Assembly (NCBI GenBank): GCA_958450325.1
Contig: OY288256.1
Span: forward strand, 49,928,953-49,992,952
Origin: Agrostemma githago
Lineage: Eukaryota > Streptophyta > Magnoliopsida > Caryophyllales > Caryophyllaceae
DNA: 64,000 bases
Direction: 5' to 3'
Positions 22,655 through 33,708 of this stretch are shown here, piece by piece. The position numbers were made by a program, and so were the translations under genes. Each line of letters starts with the position of its first letter. Position 1 is the first letter of the stretch. The notes below the pieces were generated by a model. It searched no databases and was not told the DNA's origin. It saw only the letters and a program-made list of their open reading frames with translations.

Positions 22655-23452
22655 TATTCGGGCCAAAAATTTGCACTCCAAGAATACCACGTGGCAAAAT
22701 ATGATTGGACGGTCAAAAGGTCAGAAGTCAAAGGTCAACAACGCAAGGGTTCACGGTCCACGGACAAAAGTCAAAATCAAAGATCACAAGACGGAAGCCA
22801 AAATTAGTCGAACGTCAACAAGTCAAGTCAACCCGGAATAATACGTAAAGGTGGGCCAAGCCAAGCAGAGGAGAGAATAAGGCTACGGGCCACAAAATCG
22901 GACCAGCCCAGTAGACAAAATAAAACCCTAGCTCATACAAGAGAAAGGCAACAGTCTTCCCTACAAGTGAGGGAGTCTTCCTAAAAACTAGGAGAAAAGG
23001 AAGGAATTAAGGGTAACAATTGTAACAGCCAGTCAACGCAATCAAGGGCCATAATGAGAATTAAATACCAAGATCCCCCACTAATGAGGGGATAGCAGGC
23101 AACAGTATAAAAAAGGAGGAGGGAGCATTCGAGCGAGGGATATAAAAGAACACCCATTCCAAGCTCGCATACCCACAATCAGTCAAGATCATAATTAGAG
23201 TAAATTTGCTTGTATTTGTATTCTCTTCTTCATCTCTTCTAGTCCATAGTAGAAACTTTGGTGGGATTCCGACTCCCCTCGCGGTTTTTCCCACATTGGG
23301 TTTCCGCGTCACCAAAACCTTGTGTGTGTTCCCTCTCTTTTCGTTATTTTCTTGTTCGCTAGATCCGATTCAATTTCGTCAAACCATAGTTATAGGGCGA
23401 TCGCTTTGACCCGCCACCGATATCGAAGACCCGGTAAATTTTTACCAAAACA
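22655..23452 (+). mobile_element. Element D 3' LTR
   Basis: It is 798 bp, the same length as the 5' LTR. The first dinucleotide is TA instead of TG (G-to-A change). It ends ACCAAAACA and is followed by target-site copy acatc. Its end lies only 127 bp from the TATA box of the next gene. Confidence 0.93.
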
Positions 23453-23578
23453 ACATCCCAGGTTACTTCTCAAGTCGTTGTAGGAGTATTTTGGTCAATT
23501 ATTGATTATTCAACCCTTTGATCACTTCCTTGGCAACCACGCATTGAATTATTGTTTCCTATTTAACCAACCCTTCAC

Positions 23579-23589
23579 TATATAAATAG
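23579..23589 (+). promoter_or_regulatory. TATA box of the 69-aa gene
   Basis: The sequence tatataaatag lies 245 bp upstream of the ATG at 23834, in non-LTR sequence. The following region (CA-rich, few ATGs) suits a 5' leader of about 215 bases. Confidence 0.6.
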
Positions 23590-23833
23590 AACATGCTCAC
23601 AACTTACAAGTCAAAACACTGCGTACACTAATCGAAAATAATCAACCAAACCCAACAGAAAAAAAAAACACTAAAAAATTAGAGCGTTTTTAATACACTG
23701 TACACACTCATAATTCATAAATCATAATCCATACATACACACAAATCTCTTCTATTTAATTTTTTCAAAACATTAATCCTATTCTTAATTACATCCTACA
23801 TATAAAAGCTTTGATAATTAAAATCTGTGAAAT

Positions 23834-24043
23834 ATGAGATTTTTTTCTAGTTCATTCTTTAGTTGTTTCTCATATAATCCAACAAGCAAAATTGCTTGTG
23901 AAGATGAGGCAACAAGCCATAAAAATGTTTATCAAGATGTCGATATGAAGAGCAAAGATAATAAGGAGCCCAAAATTATTAGATCATCGGCGCCAATTCC
24001 CATGTCGTATTTTCCTATTGGATCAGGGTTTTCTCGCATGTAA
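23834..24043 (+). CDS. Small plant protein, 69 aa, family ending in SYFPIG
   Basis: This is a single-exon 69-residue frame from ATG 23834 to TAA 24041-24043. It begins MRFFSSSFFSCFSYN (short hydrophobic/Ser patch). It has an acidic-basic middle (CEDEATSHKNVYQDVDMKSK) and ends PIPMSYFPIGSGFSRM. The C-terminal SYFPIG block, the F-S..CF start and the VYxD motif are shared with the divergent gene at 12994-13173, which argues that both are real and paralogous. It has its own TATA box. No enzymatic motif is visible; a short regulatory or stress-related role is possible but not shown. The downstream AT-rich region to 24614 probably includes its 3' UTR. Confidence 0.72.
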   Translation: MRFFSSSFFSCFSYNPTSKIACEDEATSHKNVYQDVDMKSKDNKEPKIIRSSAPIPMSYFPIGSGFSRM

Positions 24044-24614
24044 CTTTACTGGTTATGTTGTATTTTTTGGTGAGAACAAAGGAAAACATAGAAAAAAAAT
24101 GAAAAACGGAGATACTCATTGATTTTTTTGTTTGGTTACCATGAGCGTTTTACATCATACGTAAGAATCAAATTCCTGAGCTTATGGATACGGTAAGAGA
24201 TCGAGCTTTTACTACTTGAGCTAACGTCTGTGTTTAGAAATTCTTATTGGTCGATGTTGTACACGGTAGCGTGGTAGGTTGGATATGGAGCGTATAATTA
24301 GTTGGAACTTGGAAGCGGCTCTCTTCTCATACAAAGTAGAAAAAGAACGGAGATATCAATTACGAGTTGTTAATTCGACAATATTTAGTATTTAATTTGT
24401 TCATTAATTCTTATTTTGTACTTATATATATAGTAAATTATATTATATTTGTTTATAAATAAATGGTTATAATTTTACAATGATTTATTTGTTCATATGT
24501 ATCGACGTATCGAGGTTAATAGGTCTTTAAAAAATTAATCATAAATAATTATTTTCATAAACTTGTTGTACGAGACACGAATCCGATAGCAAATACGGAG
24601 TAATAAAAGTGAAG
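24044..24614. other. AT-rich downstream region
   Basis: No coding sequence is recognised. It probably begins with the 3' UTR of the 69-aa gene and ends in tgaag (24610-24614), the left target-site copy of element E. Confidence 0.5.
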
Positions 24615-24789
24615 TTTTATAAAATGAGAGAGAAAGAAAAAATAGAGAGAAAATAAATCGAGAAATATATGAGAGAGTTGTCTTATTCATGTCATTGTGA
24701 GAGATATATATAGTACATCAATAATGATAAAGGAGTTTACATATGGGTCAAAAGCCCAATGGACATTCACCTAATATGATTTCGTAACA
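24615..24789 (-). mobile_element. Element E 3' LTR with adjacent polypurine tract (24790-24798)
   Basis: The minus strand starts TGTTACGAAATCATATTAGG, immediately preceded by CAAGGGGGAG. The outer end is ttttataaaatgag, where the first base pair of the terminal dinucleotide has changed. Confidence 0.85.
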
Positions 24790-27240
24790 CTCCCCCTTGA
24801 ATGTACATTACGGAATAATATTTCTCATAAAAAATCTCACTCGAAAAAAAAAAACCCTGTGGGAAAAAAACAAGTGTAAAATAGAGTACATTATTCCTCA
24901 AACACGCATATGATGCTGCCTCATCAAAACCTTTCCATGGAAAACCCAATGGGACAAAACCATAGATAAGGAAAAGGAGTACAGCGAGTGCATACTCCCC
25001 CTGATAGTTACATCACTCGGAAAATAACTATATTATCCATGATGTAATTATAAGTCTCGATATTGAAATAACAATCATCATACTTGATAAACTCCATAGA
25101 CGTCTTCGATAATTAGAAATCTATCACCGATCTTCAAATAGTTATACGAATAATATGAAGATAGTCTTTGATTGTTGCGTCTTCATCCAAATGTAACTTC
25201 AACATTTCAAAGTATAGCCAAATTATCAATAATTTGCACGAATATAATATGTGACTAAATTTAAACTATATGAATATGAAATGATGCAACGATGTGATAA
25301 CAAAACTAACATGAATGATATACTTAGTTTCTATATATCAGCATGATGACTCGATATGCAAACTGTATTGTATACTTTTCAATATCATCAATAAATTTGA
25401 TGAATTTCAGGATTATGAGCTCATTGATACCAATAAATATGTGGACGGTCGTACAGATTTATAAAATCCTTATTCAATAGACTACTTGATATTGTGCGCA
25501 AATGTGTAGCCATTTCATATGATGTAATTTCGGAGAATCGTCATTCTACTTATATATTACTGTACACGATAAATACGCGTAATTTGATATGATAAAACTT
25601 CTTTTGTTTTACCAACTTGTCACTCACTTTCTCCCCTTAAGGTGGTAATAAAAATATTCAAGATAAATTGCAATCATTTACTTAACCACCTTAGAATGCG
25701 ATTTATCATATCATATGCAAATAAGATTTCATTGATGGGTATTTTTGCAAGATTATGATATATTTCGGGGAGTACGTGATTCATAAAATAAATGACTTTT
25801 AATGGCTGATTCTAAATGCCAAATTTAAGAGATCAATTTATTCACATGGTAAAGATCAAATTGTTAATTCTAATAGCACAAATTACTCGTATTTGATATG
25901 TGGTCTCCAAGCCACTTTAAACAATATCGATCAATTCGTAGAATTGAACTTAAAATATGTTTATTCAACCTCGAGTAATGTGCAATTTGATCTCCAAATA
26001 TCATCATTCATAGTCAATTTTAATTCATGATTCTTAAACCCGTACTTTTCAAGCACTTGTTGATCATATATATGCTTAATCAGTTCATGTCAACTTTTGA
26101 TATTTGTTCGCAACTAATTGTAATAATACATATGCGAATTGAAGTTGGCTATATCTCAATATGTACAATTTCCACTTAGGAGTACATGCCAAACTATTGG
26201 ATGCTAAACTTATGATTAGCTATTACTCAATATGACATGGAACTTTATATTCATCTCGCCATATAGAACACTTCTAGTGTCTTATGTAAATTTGCAAGAT
26301 TAGTCGTATATTAATATCCTTTTGGGAAATATAACGATATTATATATTCTGTTCGAGAAATTTCTCAAATGATGAATAATTAAGAGTTACGGATTGAAAA
26401 ATTGGAGATTTCCGAAGTAAGAAATTAGAGAATGATTATCAGTAAGATTATTTCAGAAATAAATACTCATAACATTAAATTTATAGGAGGATTGACTCAA
26501 CTTATACCGATCGAAGATCTTAATTTATATGAAATCATCTCCAATTATAATGATTTCCGTCTCACATTAATGCGATAGGAGATCGGCTGACATTATACTG
26601 ACAAATTTTCCTTTTATCTAAGATTAACTCGATATAGGAGACTGTCTCGCATTAAATTGATAGGAGACAATCTCACATTGAATCATCACATAACATTTCA
26701 CAATACATAGAACGTAAGTTACATGTGACAAACGTAACTTAGAAAATAATGAACATGATTATGAAAACTTTAACATTCTAAATTTCTAATAATAAGTATA
26801 CCATCATGCATGTTATTACGCATTTGTAATAACCTAAGGATGGTTATTAGTATTTCATACAATATAATACGGAGTATGTAGCAAAATAGAAAGATTGTTA
26901 CTATAATTACAAAATATTACTACTATAACTACATTGCTATAACAAGTTAGAGAATATACTATTATAGAAATTAAATATTTATGATATCAAAATCTATGAC
27001 TTTAGAAAATATGTATTTCGATAATCAGCCAATTTAACATCTAAATCATATTGTTGAAATAATATAGAGTTGTCAAAGTTTCCGTTTAAAAATATATTGA
27101 CAAAGAGATAAACAAAATATTAGTATCGTAGGAACTTAACTATTATGCTTTAAAGTATATATATCAATCGTTAAAACGACTACTGTATCTTCAAAAGACA
27201 TGAATTAACTTCTTAATATAGGATTGAGAAATAAAATACG

Positions 27241-27412
27241 ACTTCATTGCTATAAAGATGCAAAAGTCAAGAAAAAATAACGAACTTCTTGTTTCGATAG
27301 ATGCAAGAATTGAGAGAAAAATTAACGAATTCCTTGCTTAAGAGATGCAAGGATTGAAAAAGAAAATAATGAACTCCTTGTTTAAAAGATACAAGGATTG
27401 AGAAAAAAAATG
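27241..27412. repeat. Four tandem units of 41-45 bp in element E
   Basis: The units are at 27241-27282, 27283-27327, 27328-27371 and 27372-27412. Each starts aa(c/t)t(c/t)cttg(t/c)tt or similar, carries agatgcaaggattga and ends in aaaataatg or aaaaaatg. They lie just inside the 5' LTR and PBS. Confidence 0.8.
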
Positions 27413-27464
27413 AACTCCCCTCAATTGTTTTCTGCCCAGTAATTAGAGTCTCGTGCTGATAACG

Positions 27465-27533
27465 TGTTATAAAACGAGAGAGAAAGAAAAATAGAGCGAG
27501 AACTATATGAGAGAGTTGTCTTATTCATGTCAT

Positions 27534-27574
<41 letters not shown>

Positions 27575-27649
27575 ACATCAGTAATGATAAGGGAGTTTAC
27601 ATATGGGTCAAAAGCCCAATGGACATTCACCTAATATGATTTCATAACA
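27465..27649 (-). mobile_element. Element E 5' LTR, with TA microsatellite
   Basis: On plus it starts tgttataaaacgag and ends ttcataaca. It contains a (TA)n run at 27536-27572 that is much shorter in the other LTR (gagatatatatag), which accounts for most of the length difference. Confidence 0.87.
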
Positions 27650-27847
27650 TGAAGTTCCTTTTTCTTTTACTTGGCCATAAATAAATGTGAGAACATGCTA
27701 AGAATCAAGTACCAATCGTTAAACATGAAACATCACAATTGAAAGGACCTAATGATTCCTGCCTATGAATAATGTGACTTACATTTACGCTTTAGCCCGT
27801 TTGCGAAGTCTACTACTCCGTAACAATCATCGGGTAGTAACGTAGTA

Positions 27848-28054
27848 CTCCCTCTGATTTTTATTGTTTTTCCTTGTTTCTTTATTGGACTGGATCACCC
27901 TTTCTTCCCTATTTTTAGTTTGGGTCATCAACACATGGTCTAAAATTATCCTTACATTTTCTCTCTCATTCTTCTTCTCTTTTGAGTTACACATTTCTAC
28001 ATCTTTATTTTTCACACAAAATCAAATGAGAATATAAATAAAAATTGGAGGGAG
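27848..28054. mobile_element. Stowaway-like MITE
   Basis: A 207-bp element flanked by TA (27846-27847 and 28055-28056). The ends CTCCCTCTGATTTTTAT and ATAAAAATTGGAGGGAG are inverted repeats with two mismatches, and the CTCCCTC terminus with a TA target is diagnostic of Stowaway (Tc1/mariner-type) MITEs. It has no coding capacity. Confidence 0.85.
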
Positions 28055-28120
28055 TATTAAATTTCGGCAATTATTCTACTTAACTTGTGTGCATAAAGCC
28101 CTAAAGTCATTTGGATTTTG

Positions 28121-28295
28121 CGGACCTCTCATAGTTACATCCCATTTTTGTGTCCCACCCATGTGTCCCACCATACAGGGAATGATACATCAACAAGTTT
28201 TAATATTTGTAGCATATGTAATAGGCGAGGTGGGATCCCGTGTATGGTGTGACACACAAAGTGGGACACAAATTTGGGACAAGAGATCTGATCTG
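28121..28295. mobile_element. Unclassified inverted-repeat element (possible MITE)
   Basis: Long inverted arms flank a short AT-rich loop: 28147-28182 (tttgtgtcccacccatgtgt...) and 28237-28272, whose reverse complement begins tttgtgtcccactttgtgtg and ends caccatacacggg. Weaker pairing extends outward to about 28121 and 28295. The superfamily and the target duplication cannot be settled from one copy. Confidence 0.6.
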
Positions 28296-28497
28296 CCAAC
28301 CCATAGAATTATGTTAGTACAATGAAGTGTACTTAGTTACGATTAATAATCGGAGCGAGCATCAATTTTATGGATAGATTAAAATTAAAGAATTTTTACC
28401 ACTTGATTTAACTTTTTCTCAACATATGTGATTAATGTTTAACAAGTTTATTTGTCATCTTTTTTACGTATTCTAATTAACTTTGTGCGTGGCAAAT

Positions 28498-30834
28498 TGT
28501 GGACATGACATAGGCCCATCCCGACGCGGCCACGCACGGGTTTGGGGAGGCGAATGAATCTCCATATGAGATGGATCGAATTGAAACTTAAGTCGAAGTG
28601 GAGTCGCCACCAAACTTTGTGGGAGTTCGGGCCCGTTCGACCACACTCTATATCTTAGTGGGCCGTGTACAAAATACGACCCATTCCGATCTCAGAGTTT
28701 ATTGCGTTCGTTCCTTTGCATTTGATACCGATACCGACATTATCGGATACCGTGTATTGAATGACTCTCGTGCGCCAACGGTTTCGGACATCCGGAAACC
28801 GAGGTTCTGAGTAAGGGGTGATGGTACGTGTTGGGAAGTTCACAAAGAACAACCAACCCCGCCCGCATATTAGCGGCCTCTACTAAGATATCGTTTGCTT
28901 TTGAAATACGCGCGTTAGTAGTTCGATGAATGATATGCAAACAATATTTTCGACTAAACATGTGAATTATGTTTGATCTACGTCGTTTAATGCATCTTTG
29001 AATTATGTCGAAGTTGTATTTAGCATGCGTGGTTCGTTTTAGTACAATAAAACAAAACAACGAAAAATAAAATACAAAGACATTGAACAAACGGGTTAGT
29101 AACGGTTTGTAAATCGAATAAACGATGTAAATATGATATGATGCATGGTTTTGAAAGGATGAATCACGTGATAAACTTGACACGTGTTGACCGAAGTCAT
29201 AAAAAATTTTTATCGAGACTCGAAACGTGCTGAAAGACTCGTTATTTTGCTAAATCAGGAGCCGCTCGATCGAGTCATTGATGAACTCGATCGAGTGGTC
29301 TTCGAAAAAAGTTTCTGATTCGTTTTTTGGGATGTCACTCGATCAAGTGGGCTAGGCACTCGATCGAGTGCCCCCTGTATGGACTGCTGTCCGATTTGTT
29401 TTTCTCTCGAAATAGTTTCTTTGATAATTTTGGTAATTTCGTTAAGTCGCGTAAAAATATAATACGATTTATACTCGACTTAAATTTTCGACATTCGTTA
29501 TATTCGACTCTTGATTATGGACTCAATATCAAATATTCGGAGCAACTTTTTAGAAAAGATGTTTTGTAAATCGTTTAGAAAATCGAACTAAAAACAATGT
29601 AGATTCTCTCCGCGTTGAAATCGTCGTATTTCGTTTTTAGGACTATGTGATGATTATCTTAGCATCAACGAGATCAATTTAATTCTTATAGATACGATAT
29701 TCGACTATAGAATCGATATCATATTTTAAGAATGACCGTTTTATATGAAAATTAGATAGTTGCGATAGAACTTGATATTAGAAACAAGAAAAGTGAAAAG
29801 GAGTAAAAAAACGTGACGATGACTCGAGGACGACGGACCGACAACAAAAAACGAGAGAGAAAAAAAGAAAGAGAGAAAAGAGAAGACGGGATTTGAATTT
29901 ACACCCTCAACCTACATGGTTAAGTATTCTCGGACCGGGGCTCGTCGGGATGTGGCTTAGACACGGGAGCGTCGAGTTAATGCGGGTGAGTTATGGTAGT
30001 TTAGGCGTGACAGGTGTATGGATGTCGGGTTAGAACTGACCGGATCTTCGAGGTGTAATCTCGGGTGTGTCGGATTGTATGTGTGCTGGAGTGTTGATGT
30101 GTGTATCGATGTGAATGAATTGGTAATTGATGATTTGTGTGTGTGCAAGGGGGTCTATTTATAGGAGAGCTTCCCGACCTTGACTAGGAGGGGTTGCCTT
30201 GCTTGGGTGAGAAGAAACACCGCTTTGGATAGGAAAAGCACGCAATTTGAGTGGAAACAAGATTCCGTCTTTTGATGGAAGGGAAATCTCTTCCGGCTGG
30301 AAAAGAGGTCACTCGATCGAGTGGTGCATGTCACTTAATCGAGTGCCCGGTCTAATGCAGGTTTTTTGCGTCTTTTGTGAGCCTACTCGACCGAGTGAGC
30401 CTATCCACTCGATCGAGTGGGTCTAGCTCGGGTAAGAGGCTCCTTTCAGAGATCAAACTCTATCTCGGACGGATTTGTTTATTATTTTTTGTGACTGATT
30501 TTAGTATTCAACTGATAGTCGGATTTCCGATGTGGCGCAGCAGATATTTAAGCCTCGGAAACGTCTTTGACCGGGGTTTGACTCGGTCGCTAAATGATGG
30601 TTTTGCCCTTGGTGCCGGTTTTGACCCAAATTAGTCTTATTTGACTGGAAACGACCCACTGGGCCTGAATTTGAGGTCGGTTTTGTGAGATTTGTACTCC
30701 GTAAAAAGCCCAAGCCAAATGCCAATGATTTCGAGCCCATATTCGAGTACGTTAAAGCATGTTTACGTCTGATCATCATCGGGCGTTCTTTGGAAACTAC
30801 TATAGACACCTAACGGCCAAATGTGGCTGTGTAC
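28498..30834 (-). mobile_element. B1 3' LTR
   Basis: In plus it begins TGTGGACATGACATAGG and ends GGCTGTGTACA. The minus-strand TATA (CTATAAATAGA) is at 30155-30164. Palindrome clusters lie at 29271-29375 and 30308-30422, the latter upstream of the TATA in element orientation. The adjacent 30835-30850 reads GTCAGAGTGGGAGCCC on minus, the polypurine tract. Confidence 0.92.
29271..30422. repeat. CACTCGATCGAGTG palindrome clusters in B1 3' LTR
   Basis: Two clusters, each made of pairs of 12-16 bp palindromes: 29271-29375 (four palindromes in two pairs) and 30308-30422 (four palindromes in two pairs). Variants include ACTCGACCGAGT and ACTCGATCAAGT. The extended word often gains one or two further pairing bases, such as GGCACTCGATCGAGTGCC. 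Confidence 0.93.
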
Positions 30835-31350
30835 AGGGCTCCCACTCTGACTGAGGCTTGGACAGGGCGAAAGTCAGAGTAGCTACCAGATCAATCGAAG
30901 ATTAAAATCTGGTAGACTTCCGGTCGGGTCATTTATAGTCCATTAGACCTACGTAAAGGGCTCGCCAGCCGTAAGACAGAAATCATACCTGAGTTTATGA
31001 TGATAACTCCGTGGGGAATTTGGACTTGTCGTATAAGTCCAGGGTGCGCCTGTAAATGGGCCCACTCCATGCTGATTTGAGAGAAAATGCCGCCTTGGGC
31101 TTTCTGCTGGGGAAATATGTGAGTTGCATGGCCCTGCTTGAGTCGTTCCTGTGTCTAACCATGTAAATGTAATATTTAGGTAAAACGACTCGCGCTGGGG
31201 AATAAAAATTTCAAAAATTTTGAGAATTTTGACTTTGAAAAGGAATAGGAATGCTCGAGATGACTAATTAAGGAATCTTAGATGGGGCCTGTGCTAAATC
31301 CCCTAGGATTAGGAATCCTAAAGGGAGGAGGAAAGTCCGAGTTTGATGTT

Positions 31351-31358
31351 ATAAATAC
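31351..31358 (+). promoter_or_regulatory. TATA box of the B1 antisense gene
   Basis: TATAAATA lies 104 bp upstream of ATG 31455, in the interior of the element rather than in the LTR. It matches in spacing and sequence the TATA at 55030-55037 in B2. Confidence 0.65.
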
Positions 31359-31454
31359 CCATCTCTTGCACTAGTTTTCTCACAAATCCCATAATTCCCT
31401 TCTTTCTAAAGAGAACAAATCCGCGAGTCCTTATTCTTCTCAAGAAATCTAGCC

Positions 31455-33315
31455 ATGGGAATCAAACGCTTGATCGGAATGCTGCAAGATTGGTCCCGAT
31501 GTTTTAGGGATACGGATAGAGTGGCTTTGAATCAGTCCGACATTAGCTAGTTATTCACGACCCGCCAGATGCAAGTGGATCGTCACTTTCTCGACACTTG
31601 CTTGTCCTATTGGGACGATACTTATCATGTTTTCGCTTTTCCTCGGGGCGAAATCTGCCCTATACCCGAGAAAATTGCTGCCGTGGGAGGATGGAACCCT
31701 ATTCTCCGTCCTGTTATTTCGTTTTTGGTCCACGACACAAGGAGAAAACTACGGGAATTCTTAGGACTTTCCCATAATGAAGTGTCTCGAATGGCTGAAG
31801 ACGATACTATTTCTTTGATTGACTTAGCCGAGAAGTTTATGAATCTGCATGACGTCCGGGTCAGACCAATTCACAGCCGTAGGGCTTTTTCCTTCTGTAT
31901 GCTCCATGTCTATGCTTTCGAAGGTCATATGGACTTGCTGTCATGCATGGGCCATGTCTGACTCTTTACGGTGGTTGATCTGATGGAGACGGAGCACAGT
32001 CCGGCTTGGCTGATTACAGGAGAAATCATCCAGGGTTTGGATAATCGCAAGAGGGATTCATCGGTTCGTCTAACCGGGAGTACCCGTCTTCTGCAGGTAT
32101 TTCGCTTCGCATTTTTTCTGATTTTTCCGATTTCTCAATTTCCGATTTTTTTTTTCCGCGTTTTTTTTTTGCTGCAGTGGGCACTCGATTGAGTCACCCT
32201 GGCACTCGATCGAGTCACCCTGGCACTCGATCGAGTCACCCTGGGACTCGATCGAGTGCCTTCATAGAAAACCTCCTGTCCGGCTTCAGGTGTGTCACTC
32301 GATCGAGTGACTCCTTGGCACTCGATCGAGTGCCCTCAGGCGGACGTCAATTTTGCTTCGAAAACTCATATATTTTTTGCTTCTTCTTTTTTCAGCTTTG
32401 GTTGTTTGAGAGGTTATCAGTCATAGATCCTCCCCTTGACGTTAATCGATATCGCCCTAATCAAGTGATGACGAGGAGACGGACCATTGACTTTTCTCGC
32501 CATAACACTCAGAAGTATTGGGATGAAGTGTTGTCTTTCCATGGAGGACCATTGATCCGGTGGACAGTGCCGTGGTGGCCCATTTATGTTCGGACCGGTT
32601 TTGAATCAAGAGATAGGGCGCGATATCAGGTGATTCTATCCTCCTTTAGGAAGACAATTCATCTTTATCCCGATCGCATACTTAGGCAATATGGTCGGAC
32701 CCAGAGAATCTCGGAAATCGAAGCGGTTGTGAGTGAATCTACCCAGCTGACAGATGTGATGTATGAAACGTGGATGCAACGATGGTACACCCGGGCTACC
32801 TGGTCTACTCTCAAGTCTCTTCATTCGATCTGGGTATCAGATTCTTATGTGAAATGGACGAAGGCGGATTCTGCTAAGCCCGAGGTACCCTGAAGGTTGA
32901 TGAGGCTTTTGACCTGCTGCGACGAGAACATGCTAAAGACAACATGAGTTTATTTGACGAGGGCGAGACTCCGGCTACATTGGTCCGACTGATGTCAGGT
33001 CAAAAAGGGAAGACTAGGACTCAAGCTGAAGGGTCCAGTACTAAAAGTGCATGGGGGAAAGTGAACCCCCAGACAGACTTGGAAAGGAGACTTGGCCCAA
33101 AACTGACAATTCAGGACCGACTTGGCCCGCGAGACAGGCTACCTGAGCACGTACGGGCTCGTCTCGGACCAGTGACAATGGCAGAGGACCCGCTGTCGAA
33201 GAAACGGGTTAGAGCAAAGGAGATTCCTTTAGTGATTCGGGAATGCTCGCCCCCGCCCCGGCGACATCGGGCTCCACGTGATCCCAAGGACAAGGGAAAA
33301 GGGAAAATGGCCTAA
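31455..33315 (+). pseudogene. B1 antisense gene, plant-mobile-domain-like (broken copy)
   Basis: Exon 1 is 31455-32096 (214 codons), the intron is 32097-32395, and exon 2 runs from 32396 to the TAA at 33313-33315. It matches the B2 gene at 55129 along its whole length, with exon 1 exactly equal in length. Motifs: MLQDW, RQMQVDRHFLDTCLSYWDDTYHVFAFPRGEIC, PIHSRRAFSFCMLHVYAFEG, then across the splice LLQ/LWLFERL, VPWWPIY, and a basic tail rich in Pro/Arg/Lys. Two TAG/TGA stops in exon 1 (near 31547 and 31960) are C-to-T type relative to B2, and a one-base deletion near 32888 shifts the frame. AATAAA at about 33428 fits a poly(A) signal. Opposite in strand to gag-pol. Confidence 0.85.
32097..32395 (+). 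other. Intron of the B1 antisense gene, with palindrome array
   Basis: The donor is CAG|GTATTTCG and the acceptor TTTTTTCAG|CTTTGG, 299 bp, phase 0. It holds a T-rich stretch and six palindromic copies at 32180-32336, the first four spaced at about 21-bp intervals (cactcgatcgagtcaccctgg units). Confidence 0.75.
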
Positions 33316-33708
33316 GTGCTAGCCTCTTAGTTTTTATTATTTAAATAATACTATTATTTTTGTGGTGTGTTTTTTTGTTTTTTTTTTAGTGATGTAATTT
33401 TGAAATTTCCGAGTTTATCAATTTTTTTAATAAAAGACATATTAGTGAAATCGTTCTCGTCTTTTCGCTAATGCAGTGGTTGTACCCTTTTAAGGGGTTG
33501 CCTACTATCCACATTTAGCGGAATCAAACCAAACGTAGTTCCAACATAGATTTTTTGCAATTTTCGAACTACATCAAGACTATTAGTTCAAGATGTGTGA
33601 CAGTAGGTTAAGTAATCCTAACTTATTGACTTGCTTATAATTTTTGAAAATATATAAAAAGACAATTTTTTATAAATCCTTTTTTGCAAATGACATTGAG
33701 ATAAGGTT
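33316..33708. other. Convergent 3' regions of antisense gene and pol in B1
   Basis: About 390 bp between the antisense stop and the pol stop. It contains T-rich tracts, an AATAAA-type signal on plus (about 33428) and a block (ggttgcctactatccacatttagcggaatc) conserved at 57140-57180 in B2. There is no other coding sequence. Confidence 0.6.

Larger units (their letters stand above)
14246..23452 (+). mobile_element. Element D: Tat-lineage Ty3/gypsy retrotransposon, full length
   Basis: This is a complete 9,207-bp insertion. Two 798-bp LTRs (14246-15043 and 22655-23452) differ at about 19 sites by my count (2.4%). A PBS follows the first and a polypurine tract precedes the second. The 5-bp direct repeat acatc lies at 14241-14245 and 23453-23457. 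Order: gag, protease, RT, degenerate RNase H, second RNase H, integrase, 1.3 kb non-coding. The second RNase H after a decayed first one marks the Tat lineage. Several stops and frame changes make it non-autonomous now, although the LTRs suggest a fairly young insertion. It separates two related divergent genes. Confidence 0.95.
24615..27649 (-). mobile_element. Element E: short non-autonomous copia-like LTR element
   Basis: A 3,035-bp insertion flanked by tgaag (24610-24614 and 27650-27654). The LTRs are 24615-24789 and 27465-27649 (about 175 and 185 bp). On the minus strand the 5' LTR (27649-27465) is followed by CGTTATCAGCACGAG, a copia-type primer site, and a GGGGGAG polypurine tract precedes the 3' LTR. 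The 2.7-kb interior is AT-rich and has no gag, protease, integrase or RT that I can recognise, so it must have moved with help from an autonomous partner. Its 3' interior (24800-24960) contains tggaaaacccaatgggacaa wording common near the ends of plant copia elements. Confidence 0.85.

Noticed and set aside
24767..24949. Minus-strand frame with GFPWKGFDEAASYACL in element E, considered as copia coding
   Set aside because: The wording recurs at the 3' end of plant copia elements as non-coding sequence and does not match gag, integrase or RT.
28655..29183. Minus-strand frames at 28655-29183, repeated at 35433-35771 and 49425-50108
   Set aside because: They lie within the family-B LTR ends next to the PBS side, carry no domain and differ by frameshifts between copies.
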